Positions 51,626-60,193 are shown, numbered from the stretch's first letter. The stretch: 64,000 nt of DNA from Nonomuraea endophytica (GCF_014203235.1 NZ_JACHIN010000021.1:62001-126000); one strand, 5' to 3'. The notes: generated from the letters alone by a model not told the origin. Numbers and translations: made by a program.

Positions 51626-53532
51626 GCGATCCGCTCCTCCAGGTAGCCGTCGGCCTGCAGGGTGAACAGCTCGGCGTAGCGGCCGTCCAGGGCCATCAGG
51701 TGGCCGTGGGTGCCCTCCTCGACGACGCGGCCGTGGTGCAGGACATAGATGCGGTCGGCGTGCCGTACGTTGGCCAGGCGGTGGGTGATCAGCACCGTGA
51801 TCCGGCGTTCGGCGCCGGCGCGCAGGCTGGCGAACAGCGCGTGCTCCGCCTTCGGGTCGAGCGCGGCCGACGGCTCGTCGCAGATGAGCAGCGGCGCGTC
51901 GCGGTAGAAGGCACGGGCGCAGGTCAGCCGCTGCCACTGGCCGCCCGACAGGTCCTGGCCGCCGGCGAAGACCCGCGACAGCAGCGTGTCGTAGCCCTCG
52001 GGCAGCTTCTCGATCACCTGGTGCGCGCCGGCCTTGGCGGCTGCGGCGCGCATCCGGGCGCGGTCCTCGTGCTCGGTGCCCAGCGTGATGTTGCGGGCCG
52101 CGGTGAACGGCCAGCGCCAGAACTCCTGGCTGACCAGCCCCACGTGCCGCCACAGCTCGTGGCGTTCGACGGCGTCGAGCGGCAGGCCGTCCCAGGTGAC
52201 CGCGCCCGAGGTGGGCCGGCGCAGCCCGGCCAGGAGCATGGCGAGGCTGGTCTTGCCGGAGCCGTTCTCGCCGACGAGCGCGATCGTCTGGCCGCGCCGG
52301 GCGGTCAGGCTGACGCCGTCGAGCGCCATGGGTCCGTCCTCGCCGTAGCTGAGCTCGGCCTGCTTCACCTCGATCGTCTCCGGCGGCGTGATCACGGCGG
52401 TGTCGGCGGGCGGCGGCAGGCGGCTCTCGCAGCGCTCGGCGAACTCGGTGAAGTCGCCGTAGTAGAGGCCCTCTTCGTAGATCTTGTTGACGTTCGTGAG
52501 GGCCAGCGTGAGCGACTGCCTGGCCGCCTGCAGGGCCAGCACCGCGGTGGCCGCGGCGGCCAGCGGCAACCCGCCGCCGATCAGCAGCATGCCGAGGACC
52601 GTGTAGAGCCCGGCGGTGGCGGCGCCGGACAGCAGGCCGCCCAGCACCCGCACGCGGGTCTGCCCAGCGACGACCTCCAGTTCGGCGTCGGTCTCGGCCG
52701 AGACCATCCGGTCGTACTCGCGCAGCAGGAAGTCGCGCATGGTGAACACGCGCACCTCGGCCGCGGTCAGCCGCTCGGCCATGAGCTCGCCGAGCATCCA
52801 CATGCGGCGGCGGCGCGAGGTCCGGTTGCGCTCGCTCACGTACGACAGCCGTGCCACGCGCACCGCCGCCCACGCCCCCGGCAGGCTGGCCAGCACCAGC
52901 GCGGCCAGCAGCAGCGGGTGCACGACCAGCAGCGCCACCGCGGTGCCCGCCAGCCCGGCCAGGCCGGCGACCAGGTCGAGGGTGCCGCGCACCAGCGCCT
53001 GCAGGGCCATGCCGCCGCGGTTGCGCGCCCGTTTCATCTCGTCGCTGAAGCCCGGATCGTCGAACGCGGCCAGCTCCACCCGGGTGGTCAGCTCGAACAG
53101 CTCCCGCTCGACCAGCGTCAGCACCTTGGGCATGAGCCTGGCCTGCGCCCAGCCGGCGCCGATCGACAGCCCTGACCTGGCCGCGACGGCCGCCGCCACC
53201 ACCACCAGCGAGGGAAGCGCGGCCTGGACCCGTCCGAGCGTCGGCCCGGCGGCGAACAGCGCCACGAGCACGTCGCGTGTGGCGAGCAGGCCGTAGGAGG
53301 TCGCGACGCCGCCGAGCATGCTCAGCGCGAGCGCGAACGCGGTGTCGCGGCGGTCGGCCCGCCAGGCGACGGTCACCGCGCGGGCGGTGGTGGCGGGCAG
53401 CCGGGCGGCGATCCGCAGGAAGCTCGTGCCGGCGAGCGCGGCCGTGTGGGCGTCCCACCAGGCCGTGGCCAGGGACGGCAGGGCCGCCGCGCTCCCCCGC
53501 GCGGTTGCCGCGCCTCGCCTTCGCATCCGCAT
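51622..53532 (-). CDS. ABC exporter (TM domain plus ATPase) of the lanthipeptide cluster
   Basis: 636 residues from ATG 53532 (GGAGGG just upstream; ATG 53526 has better spacing). TM helices extend to about residue 340. The ATPase has Walker A GENGSGKTSLAML, signature LSGGQWQRLTCARA and Walker B LLICDEPSAALD with a His switch in LITHRLANV. There is no N-terminal C39 peptidase domain, so the leader must be removed by another protease. It forms an operon with P450-1 and is divergent from the synthetase operon; it likely exports the mature peptide. Confidence 0.9.
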   Translation of the reverse strand: MRMRRRGAATARGSAAALPSLATAWWDAHTAALAGTSFLRIAARLPATTARAVTVAWRADRRDTAFALALSMLGGVATSYGLLATRDVLVALFAAGPTLGRVQAALPSLVVVAAAVAARSGLSIGAGWAQARLMPKVLTLVERELFELTTRVELAAFDDPGFSDEMKRARNRGGMALQALVRGTLDLVAGLAGLAGTAVALLVVHPLLLAALVLASLPGAWAAVRVARLSYVSERNRTSRRRRMWMLGELMAERLTAAEVRVFTMRDFLLREYDRMVSAETDAELEVVAGQTRVRVLGGLLSGAATAGLYTVLGMLLIGGGLPLAAAATAVLALQAARQSLTLALTNVNKIYEEGLYYGDFTEFAERCESRLPPPADTAVITPPETIEVKQAELSYGEDGPMALDGVSLTARRGQTIALVGENGSGKTSLAMLLAGLRRPTSGAVTWDGLPLDAVERHELWRHVGLVSQEFWRWPFTAARNITLGTEHEDRARMRAAAAKAGAHQVIEKLPEGYDTLLSRVFAGGQDLSGGQWQRLTCARAFYRDAPLLICDEPSAALDPKAEHALFASLRAGAERRITVLITHRLANVRHADRIYVLHHGRVVEEGTHGHLMALDGRYAELFTLQADGYLEERIA

Positions 53533-53834
53533 GTTCCCTCCGGGTGTGGGCCGACGCCGCTGGCCAGCGTAGGGAGGCGGACTTGGAAGTGGCTTGACGA
53601 CGGCGTCGCGGCCCGGCATCGGGCGGTTGACCTGCGGATTCACCTCGTCCGGACAGCGCCGGGCGGGGCCGCGCGTTCCGCCCGCCGGGACGCCGCGGGT
53701 CGCCGGCGGACTGCGGCATATGCGCTGACCTGGGCGAACACGGGTGCGGCCGGGCTTTGCAGCCGTCTCCCAGGGCGATCCAAGTCAGGCCGTCCATCCT
53801 CGGTCTGTCAGCTCGAAGACATGAGGGAGCGGTG
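53533..53834. promoter_or_regulatory. Divergent control region of the lanthipeptide cluster
   Basis: 302 bp between the ABC exporter and P450-2. It contains in-phase 11-bp-spaced segments: CTTGGAA at 53582, CTTGACG at 53593, GTTGACC at 53626 and GATTCAC at 53637. This could be a degenerate SARP-type target. No supported small gene was found on either strand. Confidence 0.35.
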
Positions 53835-55349
53835 ATGACGGGGACCCTGGTGGTGTTCGGCGCGGGGGCGCCGCCGGTGCGCGAGGGCTGGCGGGTCTGC
53901 GTGCCCCCGATGCCGGACGGCGACTGGGCGGCGGCGGTCGAGGGCTTCCTCGCCGCACCCGGCAGCCCCGCCCGCGCGGTCCTCCTAGGCTACGGCGCGG
54001 CCGCCCCGGCCGTCGTGGCTTTCGCCGATCTCCACCCGGAGCGCGCGGCGGCGGTCGTGGCCGTGGGCGCGCCCGGCGACCTCGACCCGTCCGGCCTGTG
54101 CTGCCCGGCCCTGGTGCTGGCCGATGACGACGCCCGGAGCGTCGCCTCGTTCCTGGCCGCGCTCGACCCGGGCGAGGAGACCGGCTGCCCCGTCCGGCTG
54201 CCCGCGCTCACCCCGGTCCTGCTCAACGATCCCGACGTGATCCGGCAACTGCGCGTGCTGGGTCCGGTCCACCGGGTCAACGCCCCCGGGGTGTCGACCT
54301 CGTGGATCCTCACCGGCCACGCCGCGAGCACCGCCGCCCTCGCGGACCCGGCGCTGGCCGGTGAACTGGAGATCACCGCCGGCTTCCGCCTCCAGGGCGA
54401 GCTGGAGCACCGCGGCGAGCAGGACCTCATCACGATCGGCGGTGACGAGCACGCCCGGCTGCGCAAGCTGGTCGGCCAGCACCTGACGCCGCGCCGGATG
54501 GAGACGCTGACCCCGCGCGTGCGGGCCGCGTGCGAGCGGCTGCTGGACGCGCTGCCCGCGCACGAGCCGGTGGACCTGGTGCGCGGCTTCGCCCGCCCGC
54601 TGCCGATCATCGTCCTGTGCGAGCTGCTCGGCATCGCCGAGCACGACCGCGACGACATCGCCGACTGGCTGCTGGTGCGGATGAACACCGTGCCGCCGGT
54701 GGCCCACGCCGACATCGACGAACGCCTGCGCGCGCTCATCGCGGACCGGCGGGCGGCGCCCCGCGACGACCTGCTGAGCTGGGTGGCCGAGGCCGAAGGC
54801 GAGCGCCTGTCCGAGGACGACCTCGTGGCCGCCGCCCGCCTGCTGATGGTGGGCGGGCACCGCGCGCCGACGACCCTGCTGGCCAACGGCCTGGCCGCGC
54901 TGCTGCGCGAGCGTGAGCAGTGGAAGCGGCTGATCGCCGAGCCGGCGCTGGCCGAGAGCGCGGTCGAGGAGCTGCTGCGCTACGTCACGCCCTTCCCCGT
55001 CGGCCTGGCCAGGACCGTGTCCTGCCCGGCCGAGGTGGCCGGCCGCACGATCCCGCCCGGCGACCTCGTGGCCGCCTCCCTCGTGGCGGCCAACCGGGAC
55101 CCGGCCTTCTTCGACGAGCCCGACGAACTGGACGTCGGCCGCGCCCGCAACCCGCACCTGGCCTTCGGCCACGGACACCACTTCTGCCTCGGCGCCGCCC
55201 TGGCCAGGATCCAGGCGCGCGTCGCCCTGGAGACGCTGGCCCGCCGCTTCCCCGGCATCGACCTCACGCACGACGCCCGTGACCTGCACTACCGGCAGAA
55301 CCGCGTGCGCTACCTGCTGGAACTGCCCGTCGTCCTCAGCCCGCGCTAG
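53835..55349 (+). CDS. Alpha/beta-hydrolase-like domain fused to cytochrome P450 (P450-2)
   Basis: 504 residues from ATG 53835, with GAGGGAG upstream. Residues 1-125 resemble a compact alpha/beta-hydrolase (TLVVFGAGAPPVREGWRVCVPPMP, VLLGYGAAAPAVVAFADLHPERAAAVVAVGAP). The nucleophile-elbow position is Gly (GYGAA) instead of Ser, so it is probably inactive. The P450 domain follows (LRVLGPVHRVNAPG onward) with ExxR in VEELLRYVTP and haem motif FGHGHHFCLG (Cys 451). The I-helix reads GGHRAPT, lacking the acid-alcohol pair. First gene of the synthetase operon, 11 bp before LanKC. Confidence 0.85.
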   Translation: MTGTLVVFGAGAPPVREGWRVCVPPMPDGDWAAAVEGFLAAPGSPARAVLLGYGAAAPAVVAFADLHPERAAAVVAVGAPGDLDPSGLCCPALVLADDDARSVASFLAALDPGEETGCPVRLPALTPVLLNDPDVIRQLRVLGPVHRVNAPGVSTSWILTGHAASTAALADPALAGELEITAGFRLQGELEHRGEQDLITIGGDEHARLRKLVGQHLTPRRMETLTPRVRAACERLLDALPAHEPVDLVRGFARPLPIIVLCELLGIAEHDRDDIADWLLVRMNTVPPVAHADIDERLRALIADRRAAPRDDLLSWVAEAEGERLSEDDLVAAARLLMVGGHRAPTTLLANGLAALLREREQWKRLIAEPALAESAVEELLRYVTPFPVGLARTVSCPAEVAGRTIPPGDLVAASLVAANRDPAFFDEPDELDVGRARNPHLAFGHGHHFCLGAALARIQARVALETLARRFPGIDLTHDARDLHYRQNRVRYLLELPVVLSPR

Positions 55350-55360
55350 GAGCCCGACCC

Positions 55361-57874
55361 ATGGACGCGACCATTCCCCAGCTGCTCGCCTACTGCCAGG
55401 CCGACCCGCTGTTCTTCGAGCCGCCGTGGCGCATCGCCGACGGCCCCGGCCGCTTCGCCGCCGCCCGCCGCGACCTGCCGGAAGGCTGGCGGCGCGGCGA
55501 GAAGGAGCTGTGGGTCGTGCTGCGCCCGCCCGGCCCCGAACTGCCCGAGCAGGGGTGGAAGATCCACGTCTCGGCCACCGCCGGGGACGCCGAGCGGGTG
55601 TGCGACCTCGTCGTGGAGCACTGCCTGGCGCGCGGGATCGCGGTGAAGTTCCTGCGCGGCGCCGCCGCGGTGCGGCTGCTCAACAGCAAGTACGCCGAGC
55701 GCGGCAGCAGCGGCAAACTGCTCACGCTCTACCCGGCGGACGACGACGAGCTGAGCCGCGTACTGCCCGAACTGGAGGAGCTGCTGCGCGGGTTCGCCGG
55801 GCCGTATGTGCTGACCGATCTTCGCTACGGCGAGGCCCCCGTCTACGTGCGCTACGGCGCGTTCCGCCCGATGACCTACGTCGACGCGGACGGCGAGACC
55901 GTCTACGCGATCCGCGACCCGTCCGGCGCGCTGGTGCCCGACGACCGCAGCCCGGCCTTCACCGTGCCCGAGTGGGTACGCGTGCCCGAGGTGCTGGCCG
56001 GATCGCTGGCCCGTCGCGGCCAGGGCGGCGCGCAGGACTTCCCCTACCAGATCGAGCGCCCGCTGCACTTCTCCAACGGCGGCGGCGTGTACCTGGCCCG
56101 CGACAAGGAGTCCGGCGGGTACGTGGTGCTCTCCGAGGCGCGCCCGCACGCCGGTCTCGACCGCGACGGCACCGACGCGGTCGCCCGGCTGGCGCGCGAG
56201 CGCGAGGTGCTGAAGCGGCTGGACGGCCTCGACTGCGTGCCCCGGGTCCTGGACCACCTGGTGATCTGGGAGCACCACTTCATGGTCGAGGAGTACATCG
56301 AGGGCAAGACGCTGATGGAGGAGGTCTTCGACCGCTACCCGCTGGCCGGGCCGGACCCGACGCCGGAGGAGGCTGCTGCTTACACGCGGTGGGCGGTCGA
56401 CGTGCTAGCCAAGGTCGACCAGGCGCTCATGGCCGTGCATTCCAGGGGCGTGCGCTTCACCGACCTGCACCCGGGCAACGTCATCGTGCGCACGGACGGG
56501 CGGGTGGCGCTGATCGACTTCGAGATCGCCTGCGACCTGGCCGACCCGCACCGGCCGGGGCTGGCGGCGCCCGGCTTCGCCGCCCCGGTGGGGCTGAGCG
56601 GGCGCGAGGCCGACCAATATGTGCTGAACTGCCTGCGCCAGTGGGTGTTCCTGCCGATCTCACCGCTGCAGGATCGCGACCGGGTCAAGCTCTCCAGCCT
56701 GACAAGCGTGATCACCGAGCACTTCCCGGTGCCGCCGGGGTTCGGGCCCCGGATGCTCAGGGGCTTCGGGCTGAGCGCCGGGATGGACGAGCGGGCCGGG
56801 ATGTTCGACGACCCGTCCTGGCCGGAGATCAGCGACTCGATCACGGCCGGGATCCTGGCCAGTGCCACGCCCGACCGGCGTGACCGGCTCTATCCGGGCG
56901 ATCCCCGGCAGTTCGTGTCGGGCGGGCACACCGTGGCCCACGGCGCGGCCGGGGTGCTCTGGGCGCTGCGTTCGGTGGGATCGCCGGTGCCGGAGGAGCA
57001 CGTCGACTGGCTGGTGGCCGCCACCCGCGCGGCACCGGCCCGGCCCGGACTCCTCGACGGCCTGCACGGCGTCGCGGTGGTGCTGGACGAGCTCGGCCGC
57101 GGCGAGGAGGCCGCGCGGACGCTGGCCCGCGCCAGGGCCGCCGAGCCCGGCTGCGTGGCGCCGGGGCTGCACGGCGGGCTGGCCGGCGTCGGGCTGAGCC
57201 TGCTGCACTTCGGGCAGACCGAGGCGGCGGTCGCGGTGGGCGAGCGGGTCGCCGCGGCCGCCGGAAGCTGCGAACGCGGCGGGCTCCAGCACGGCCTTGC
57301 CGGGATCGCCCATTTCTTCCTGCGGCTGCACGAGACCACCGGCGACGAACGCCACCTCGACCAGGCGCTGCACGCCCTGCGCCGGGCCGTCGAGCGCGGC
57401 CAGGTCCTGCCGGACGGCGGCTTCCAGCTCCTGGAGGACAACCGCTACCACGCCTACCTCGGCACCGGCGGCAGCGGCCTCGCCCTCGTCCTGTCGCAAT
57501 ATCTGGCCCGGCGGGAGGAGCCCGGCTTCGCCGAGGTGATCGACGGAGCCCGCCGATCGTGCCGCGCGCCGTTCATCCGGCACCCGTTCCTGTTCATGGG
57601 ACGGGCCGGCACCATCGCCGCCCTCCACCACCTCGGCCGGCCCGACGACCGGCCGGTGATCCACGACCACGTGCGCAGGCTCGCCTGGCACGCCCTGTCC
57701 TACCGAGGCCATCTGGCCTTCCCCGGCAACCAGCTGCTGCGCCTGTCCATGGATCTGGCCACGGGCACCGCCGGCGTGCTTGCCGCCCTAGGCGTCGCGT
57801 TCGACCTGAACGCGTCGGTCATCCCCGCCGTCGACCTGCGCGCACCCGCGGTCGAAGGCGCCGGAAGGAGGTGA
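55361..57874 (+). CDS. Class III lanthipeptide synthetase (LanKC)
   Basis: 837 residues, typical for RamC/LabKC-type enzymes. An N-terminal lyase-like domain (1-210) is followed by a Ser/Thr kinase-like domain with VRFTDLHPGNVIV (Asp 368) and LIDFE (Asp 386). The C-terminal LanC-like cyclase has SGGHTVAHGAAGVLW, GLHGGLAGVGLSLLHF and GLQHGLAGIAHFF. The zinc Cys-Cys-His set of LanC is absent, as in class III. The enzyme phosphorylates Ser/Thr of the precursor, eliminates phosphate and forms lanthionine or labionin. GGAG lies 7 nt before the ATG. It is followed after 5 nt by the precursor gene. Confidence 0.93.
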   Translation: MDATIPQLLAYCQADPLFFEPPWRIADGPGRFAAARRDLPEGWRRGEKELWVVLRPPGPELPEQGWKIHVSATAGDAERVCDLVVEHCLARGIAVKFLRGAAAVRLLNSKYAERGSSGKLLTLYPADDDELSRVLPELEELLRGFAGPYVLTDLRYGEAPVYVRYGAFRPMTYVDADGETVYAIRDPSGALVPDDRSPAFTVPEWVRVPEVLAGSLARRGQGGAQDFPYQIERPLHFSNGGGVYLARDKESGGYVVLSEARPHAGLDRDGTDAVARLAREREVLKRLDGLDCVPRVLDHLVIWEHHFMVEEYIEGKTLMEEVFDRYPLAGPDPTPEEAAAYTRWAVDVLAKVDQALMAVHSRGVRFTDLHPGNVIVRTDGRVALIDFEIACDLADPHRPGLAAPGFAAPVGLSGREADQYVLNCLRQWVFLPISPLQDRDRVKLSSLTSVITEHFPVPPGFGPRMLRGFGLSAGMDERAGMFDDPSWPEISDSITAGILASATPDRRDRLYPGDPRQFVSGGHTVAHGAAGVLWALRSVGSPVPEEHVDWLVAATRAAPARPGLLDGLHGVAVVLDELGRGEEAARTLARARAAEPGCVAPGLHGGLAGVGLSLLHFGQTEAAVAVGERVAAAAGSCERGGLQHGLAGIAHFFLRLHETTGDERHLDQALHALRRAVERGQVLPDGGFQLLEDNRYHAYLGTGGSGLALVLSQYLARREEPGFAEVIDGARRSCRAPFIRHPFLFMGRAGTIAALHHLGRPDDRPVIHDHVRRLAWHALSYRGHLAFPGNQLLRLSMDLATGTAGVLAALGVAFDLNASVIPAVDLRAPAVEGAGRR
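57866..57874 (+). promoter_or_regulatory. Very strong ribosome-binding site of the precursor gene
   Basis: AGGAGGTGA, fully complementary to the 16S rRNA 3' end, overlaps the LanKC stop codon and lies 5 nt before ATG 57880. It allows far more precursor than synthetase to be made from one mRNA. Confidence 0.85.
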
Positions 57875-57879
57875 AGGAA

Positions 57880-57978
57880 ATGGCATTCGTCCTTGAGCTC
57901 CAGGCGCTCAACGCCCCCAAGGCTCTCACGGCGCACCCGTGCTACAGCCACGTCACGTCGTACGCAGGCACCTGCTGA
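57880..57978 (+). CDS. Class III lanthipeptide precursor peptide (32 aa)
   Basis: 32 residues: leader starting MAFVLELQALNAPKALTAHP and C-terminal segment CYSHVTSYAGTC. LELQ at residues 5-8 matches the leader motif that class III synthetases recognise (compare MASILELQDLE of labyrinthopeptins). The core offers Ser 23, Thr 26, Ser 27 and Thr 31 as dehydration sites and Cys 21 and Cys 32 as nucleophiles. Ser 23-x-x-Thr 26 before Cys 32 fits a labionin-like spacing. Tyr 22, Tyr 28, His 19 and His 24 are possible oxidation or crosslink sites. The exact leader cleavage point is unknown. Confidence 0.85.
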   Translation: MAFVLELQALNAPKALTAHPCYSHVTSYAGTC

Positions 57979-57984
57979 TCGACA

Positions 57985-58021
57985 CCGGTGCCGGGGATCG
58001 GGCAGTGATCCCCGGCACCGG
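57985..58021 (+). terminator. Perfect 15-bp hairpin after the precursor gene (attenuator or mRNA stabiliser)
   Basis: CCGGTGCCGGGGATC pairs exactly with GATCCCCGGCACCGG across a 7-nt loop, beginning 6 bp after the precursor stop. There is no T-run, so partial termination or protection of the upstream mRNA is more likely than full termination. Confidence 0.8.
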
Positions 58022-58038
58022 CCACGGAAGGGTTCCCC

Positions 58039-59178
58039 ATGGACAGTAGTTTGCCCCTCGTCAGCGTCGAGACGCTTCGCGACATGGACGCGCTGCGCCG
58101 GATGCGGGAGGCCGGTCCGGTCCACCACGTCAACATGGGCGGCAGGGAGCCGGGCTGGATCCTGACCTGCCACGAGGCCGCCGCCAAGGCGCTGGTCGAC
58201 CCCAGGCTGCGCGGCGACGCGCCGCAGGCGCAGGGACCGGAGAAGGAGCTCGCCGACGAGGAGGACCTGTTCTTCCTGCCCGGCGAGCAGCACGCCAGGC
58301 TGCGCCGGATGATCTCCCGTCAGCTCACCCCGCGCCGCGTGGCCGGGCTGCTGCCGCGCATCCAGCACGAGGCCGACCTCCTGCTGGACGCCATGCCGGC
58401 CGCCGAGCCGGCCGACTTCATCGCCGCCTTCTCCCGCCCGTTCCCCGTCGCGGTGCTGTGCGAGCTGCTGGGCGTGCCGCCCGACGGCCGCCGCCACATC
58501 CGCGACTACGTCTTCGGCTGGATCGCCGAGGCCGGCGTGGGCACCGTGGTCACCGAGAGCGCGGGCGTCGCCATGGCCGGCTACCTCAAGGAGCTCATCG
58601 CCCGCCGCCGGGCCGACCCGCGCGACGACCTCATCAGCGCGATGTCCGCCGCCGACCCGCGCGACGTCCTCTCCGCGGTACGGCTGCTGCTCGTCGCGGG
58701 CCACCGGCCCGTCACCCGCCTGCTGACCGAAGGCGTGGAGATCCTCCTGAGCCGCCGCCCCGGCCTGGTCGAGGACCCCGCGCGGCTCGACCCGACCGTG
58801 GAGGAACTGCTCAGGCTCATCACCCCGACCGCCCTTTCCTCCAGGTACGTCAAGGAGAGCCTGGAGATCGGCGGCGTGGAGCTGCCGGAGGGCGGCGGCG
58901 TCCACTGCGTGCTCGCCGCGGTCAACCGCGACCCGGACCGCTTCCCCGACCCCGACGCGTTCGCCCCGGACCGCCCGGCCAACCCGCACCTCGCCTTCGG
59001 CCTCGGCCACCGCCACTGCCTGGGCGCCGCCCTCGCCAGGGCGGAGGCCAAGGTCGCCGTCGGCACGCTGGCCCGGCGCTTCCCGCGCATGCGGCTCGCC
59101 GCCGACCAGGGCCCGGCTCCCACCCGGGCGGGCACCAGGAAGCTGCTCGTCGTCCTCGACCCTGGAGATCCCACGTGA
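58039..59178 (+). CDS. Cytochrome P450 (lanthipeptide cluster, P450-3)
   Basis: 379 residues; GGAAGGG precedes ATG 58039. The haem motif is FGLGHRHCLG (Cys 327), ExxR lies in VEELLRLITP, and the I-helix AGHRPVT again lacks the acid-alcohol pair. The N-terminus MRRLREAGPVHHVN-like segment (MREAGPVHHVNMG) and ISRQLTPRRVAGLLPRI are near-copies of P450-1, pointing to duplication within the cluster. Its stop overlaps the radical SAM start. It lies directly after the precursor, so a peptide-tailoring role is likely. Confidence 0.9.
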   Translation: MDSSLPLVSVETLRDMDALRRMREAGPVHHVNMGGREPGWILTCHEAAAKALVDPRLRGDAPQAQGPEKELADEEDLFFLPGEQHARLRRMISRQLTPRRVAGLLPRIQHEADLLLDAMPAAEPADFIAAFSRPFPVAVLCELLGVPPDGRRHIRDYVFGWIAEAGVGTVVTESAGVAMAGYLKELIARRRADPRDDLISAMSAADPRDVLSAVRLLLVAGHRPVTRLLTEGVEILLSRRPGLVEDPARLDPTVEELLRLITPTALSSRYVKESLEIGGVELPEGGGVHCVLAAVNRDPDRFPDPDAFAPDRPANPHLAFGLGHRHCLGAALARAEAKVAVGTLARRFPRMRLAADQGPAPTRAGTRKLLVVLDPGDPT

Positions 59179-60182
59179 CCATCCCCGACCGCCCCCTAGA
59201 GATCATCTGGGACATCACCTACGCCTGCCCGTTGCGCTGCGTGCACTGCTACTCGGAGTCCGGCCGGCGGCCCAGCCGCCAGCTGCGCCGCGACGATCTG
59301 CTGCGCATGGCCGACGCCATCGTCGCGATGCGCCCCTACGGGATCTCGATCGCCGGCGGCGAGCCGCTGCTGGTGAAGGAGCTGTTCGAGGTCACCGAGC
59401 GGATGACGGCCGCGGGCATCCAGGTGGCGCTGTTCACCGGCGGCTGGACGCTGCGGCCCGAGATGGTCGGCGACCTGGCCCGCGCCTTCTTCCGGGTGAG
59501 CGTCAGCCTGGACGGGGCCACGGCCGAGGTGCACGACCGCGTCCGCGGCCGGCGCGGCTCCTTCGACCGGGCGCTGCGGGCGCTGGACATGCTGGCCGGG
59601 GCCGGGCCCGTCTTCGGCATCGACTGCGTCGTGGTGCGCAGCAACTTCGGGCAGATCGAGCAGGTGTGCACGGAGCTGGTGCCGCGCTTTCCCGGGCTCG
59701 GGTTCGTCTCCTTCGGGGCGGTGGTGCCGGAGGGGCTGGCCAGCCGTACCGGCTTCGCCGAGCACGAGCTGCTGACGGAGGAGCAGATGGCGGCGATGGG
59801 CGCGCCCGCCTTCCGCGAACGGCTGCGCGCGCTCGTCCCGCCGGGCGTGCACGTCACCGCCACCGACAACCTCGCCCTGCAGATGCACCCCGACCGGATC
59901 CGCGAGGGCCAGTTCTTCCCCGCGCTCCAGATCGAGCCCGACGGCGCCGTACGCGCGATGCCGGCCTACGAGGGCACCGTCGGCAACCTGCTGACCGACT
60001 CCCCCGCCGAGCTCTGGCGGCGCTCGGTCGAACGGTGGCACGACCCGTTCGTGGTCGCCACGCTCACCCCGGTCCGCACCGTGCGTGAGTGGGCCGAGGC
60101 CACCCGGCGGATCGACTACCACTTCGCCTCGGCGGCCGACCGCGAGCGCATCGACCGCCGCCCGGCGTTCGCCCAGCTGTGA
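59175..60182 (+). CDS. Radical SAM enzyme with degenerate SPASM-like tail
   Basis: 335 residues from GTG 59175 (GTGA overlap with P450-3). The [4Fe-4S] motif is Cys 18-PLR-Cys 22-VH-Cys 25, followed by SIAGGEPLL (SAM-binding GGE) and VSLDGATAEVHDRVRG. The C-terminal part, IEPDGAVRAMPAYEGTVGNLLTDSPAELWRR, has the sequence shape of a SPASM domain. However, all cluster cysteines are replaced, so it should not bind auxiliary clusters. It could epimerise, crosslink or methylthiolate the peptide; the reaction cannot be deduced. Confidence 0.88.
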   Translation: MTIPDRPLEIIWDITYACPLRCVHCYSESGRRPSRQLRRDDLLRMADAIVAMRPYGISIAGGEPLLVKELFEVTERMTAAGIQVALFTGGWTLRPEMVGDLARAFFRVSVSLDGATAEVHDRVRGRRGSFDRALRALDMLAGAGPVFGIDCVVVRSNFGQIEQVCTELVPRFPGLGFVSFGAVVPEGLASRTGFAEHELLTEEQMAAMGAPAFRERLRALVPPGVHVTATDNLALQMHPDRIREGQFFPALQIEPDGAVRAMPAYEGTVGNLLTDSPAELWRRSVERWHDPFVVATLTPVRTVREWAEATRRIDYHFASAADRERIDRRPAFAQL

Positions 60183-60193
60183 GGCGGGTTCCG

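Noticed and set aside
53744..53824. Short plus-strand frame of 26 residues before P450-2 as a second precursor
   Set aside because: No ribosome-binding site, no LxLQ leader motif and no Cys.
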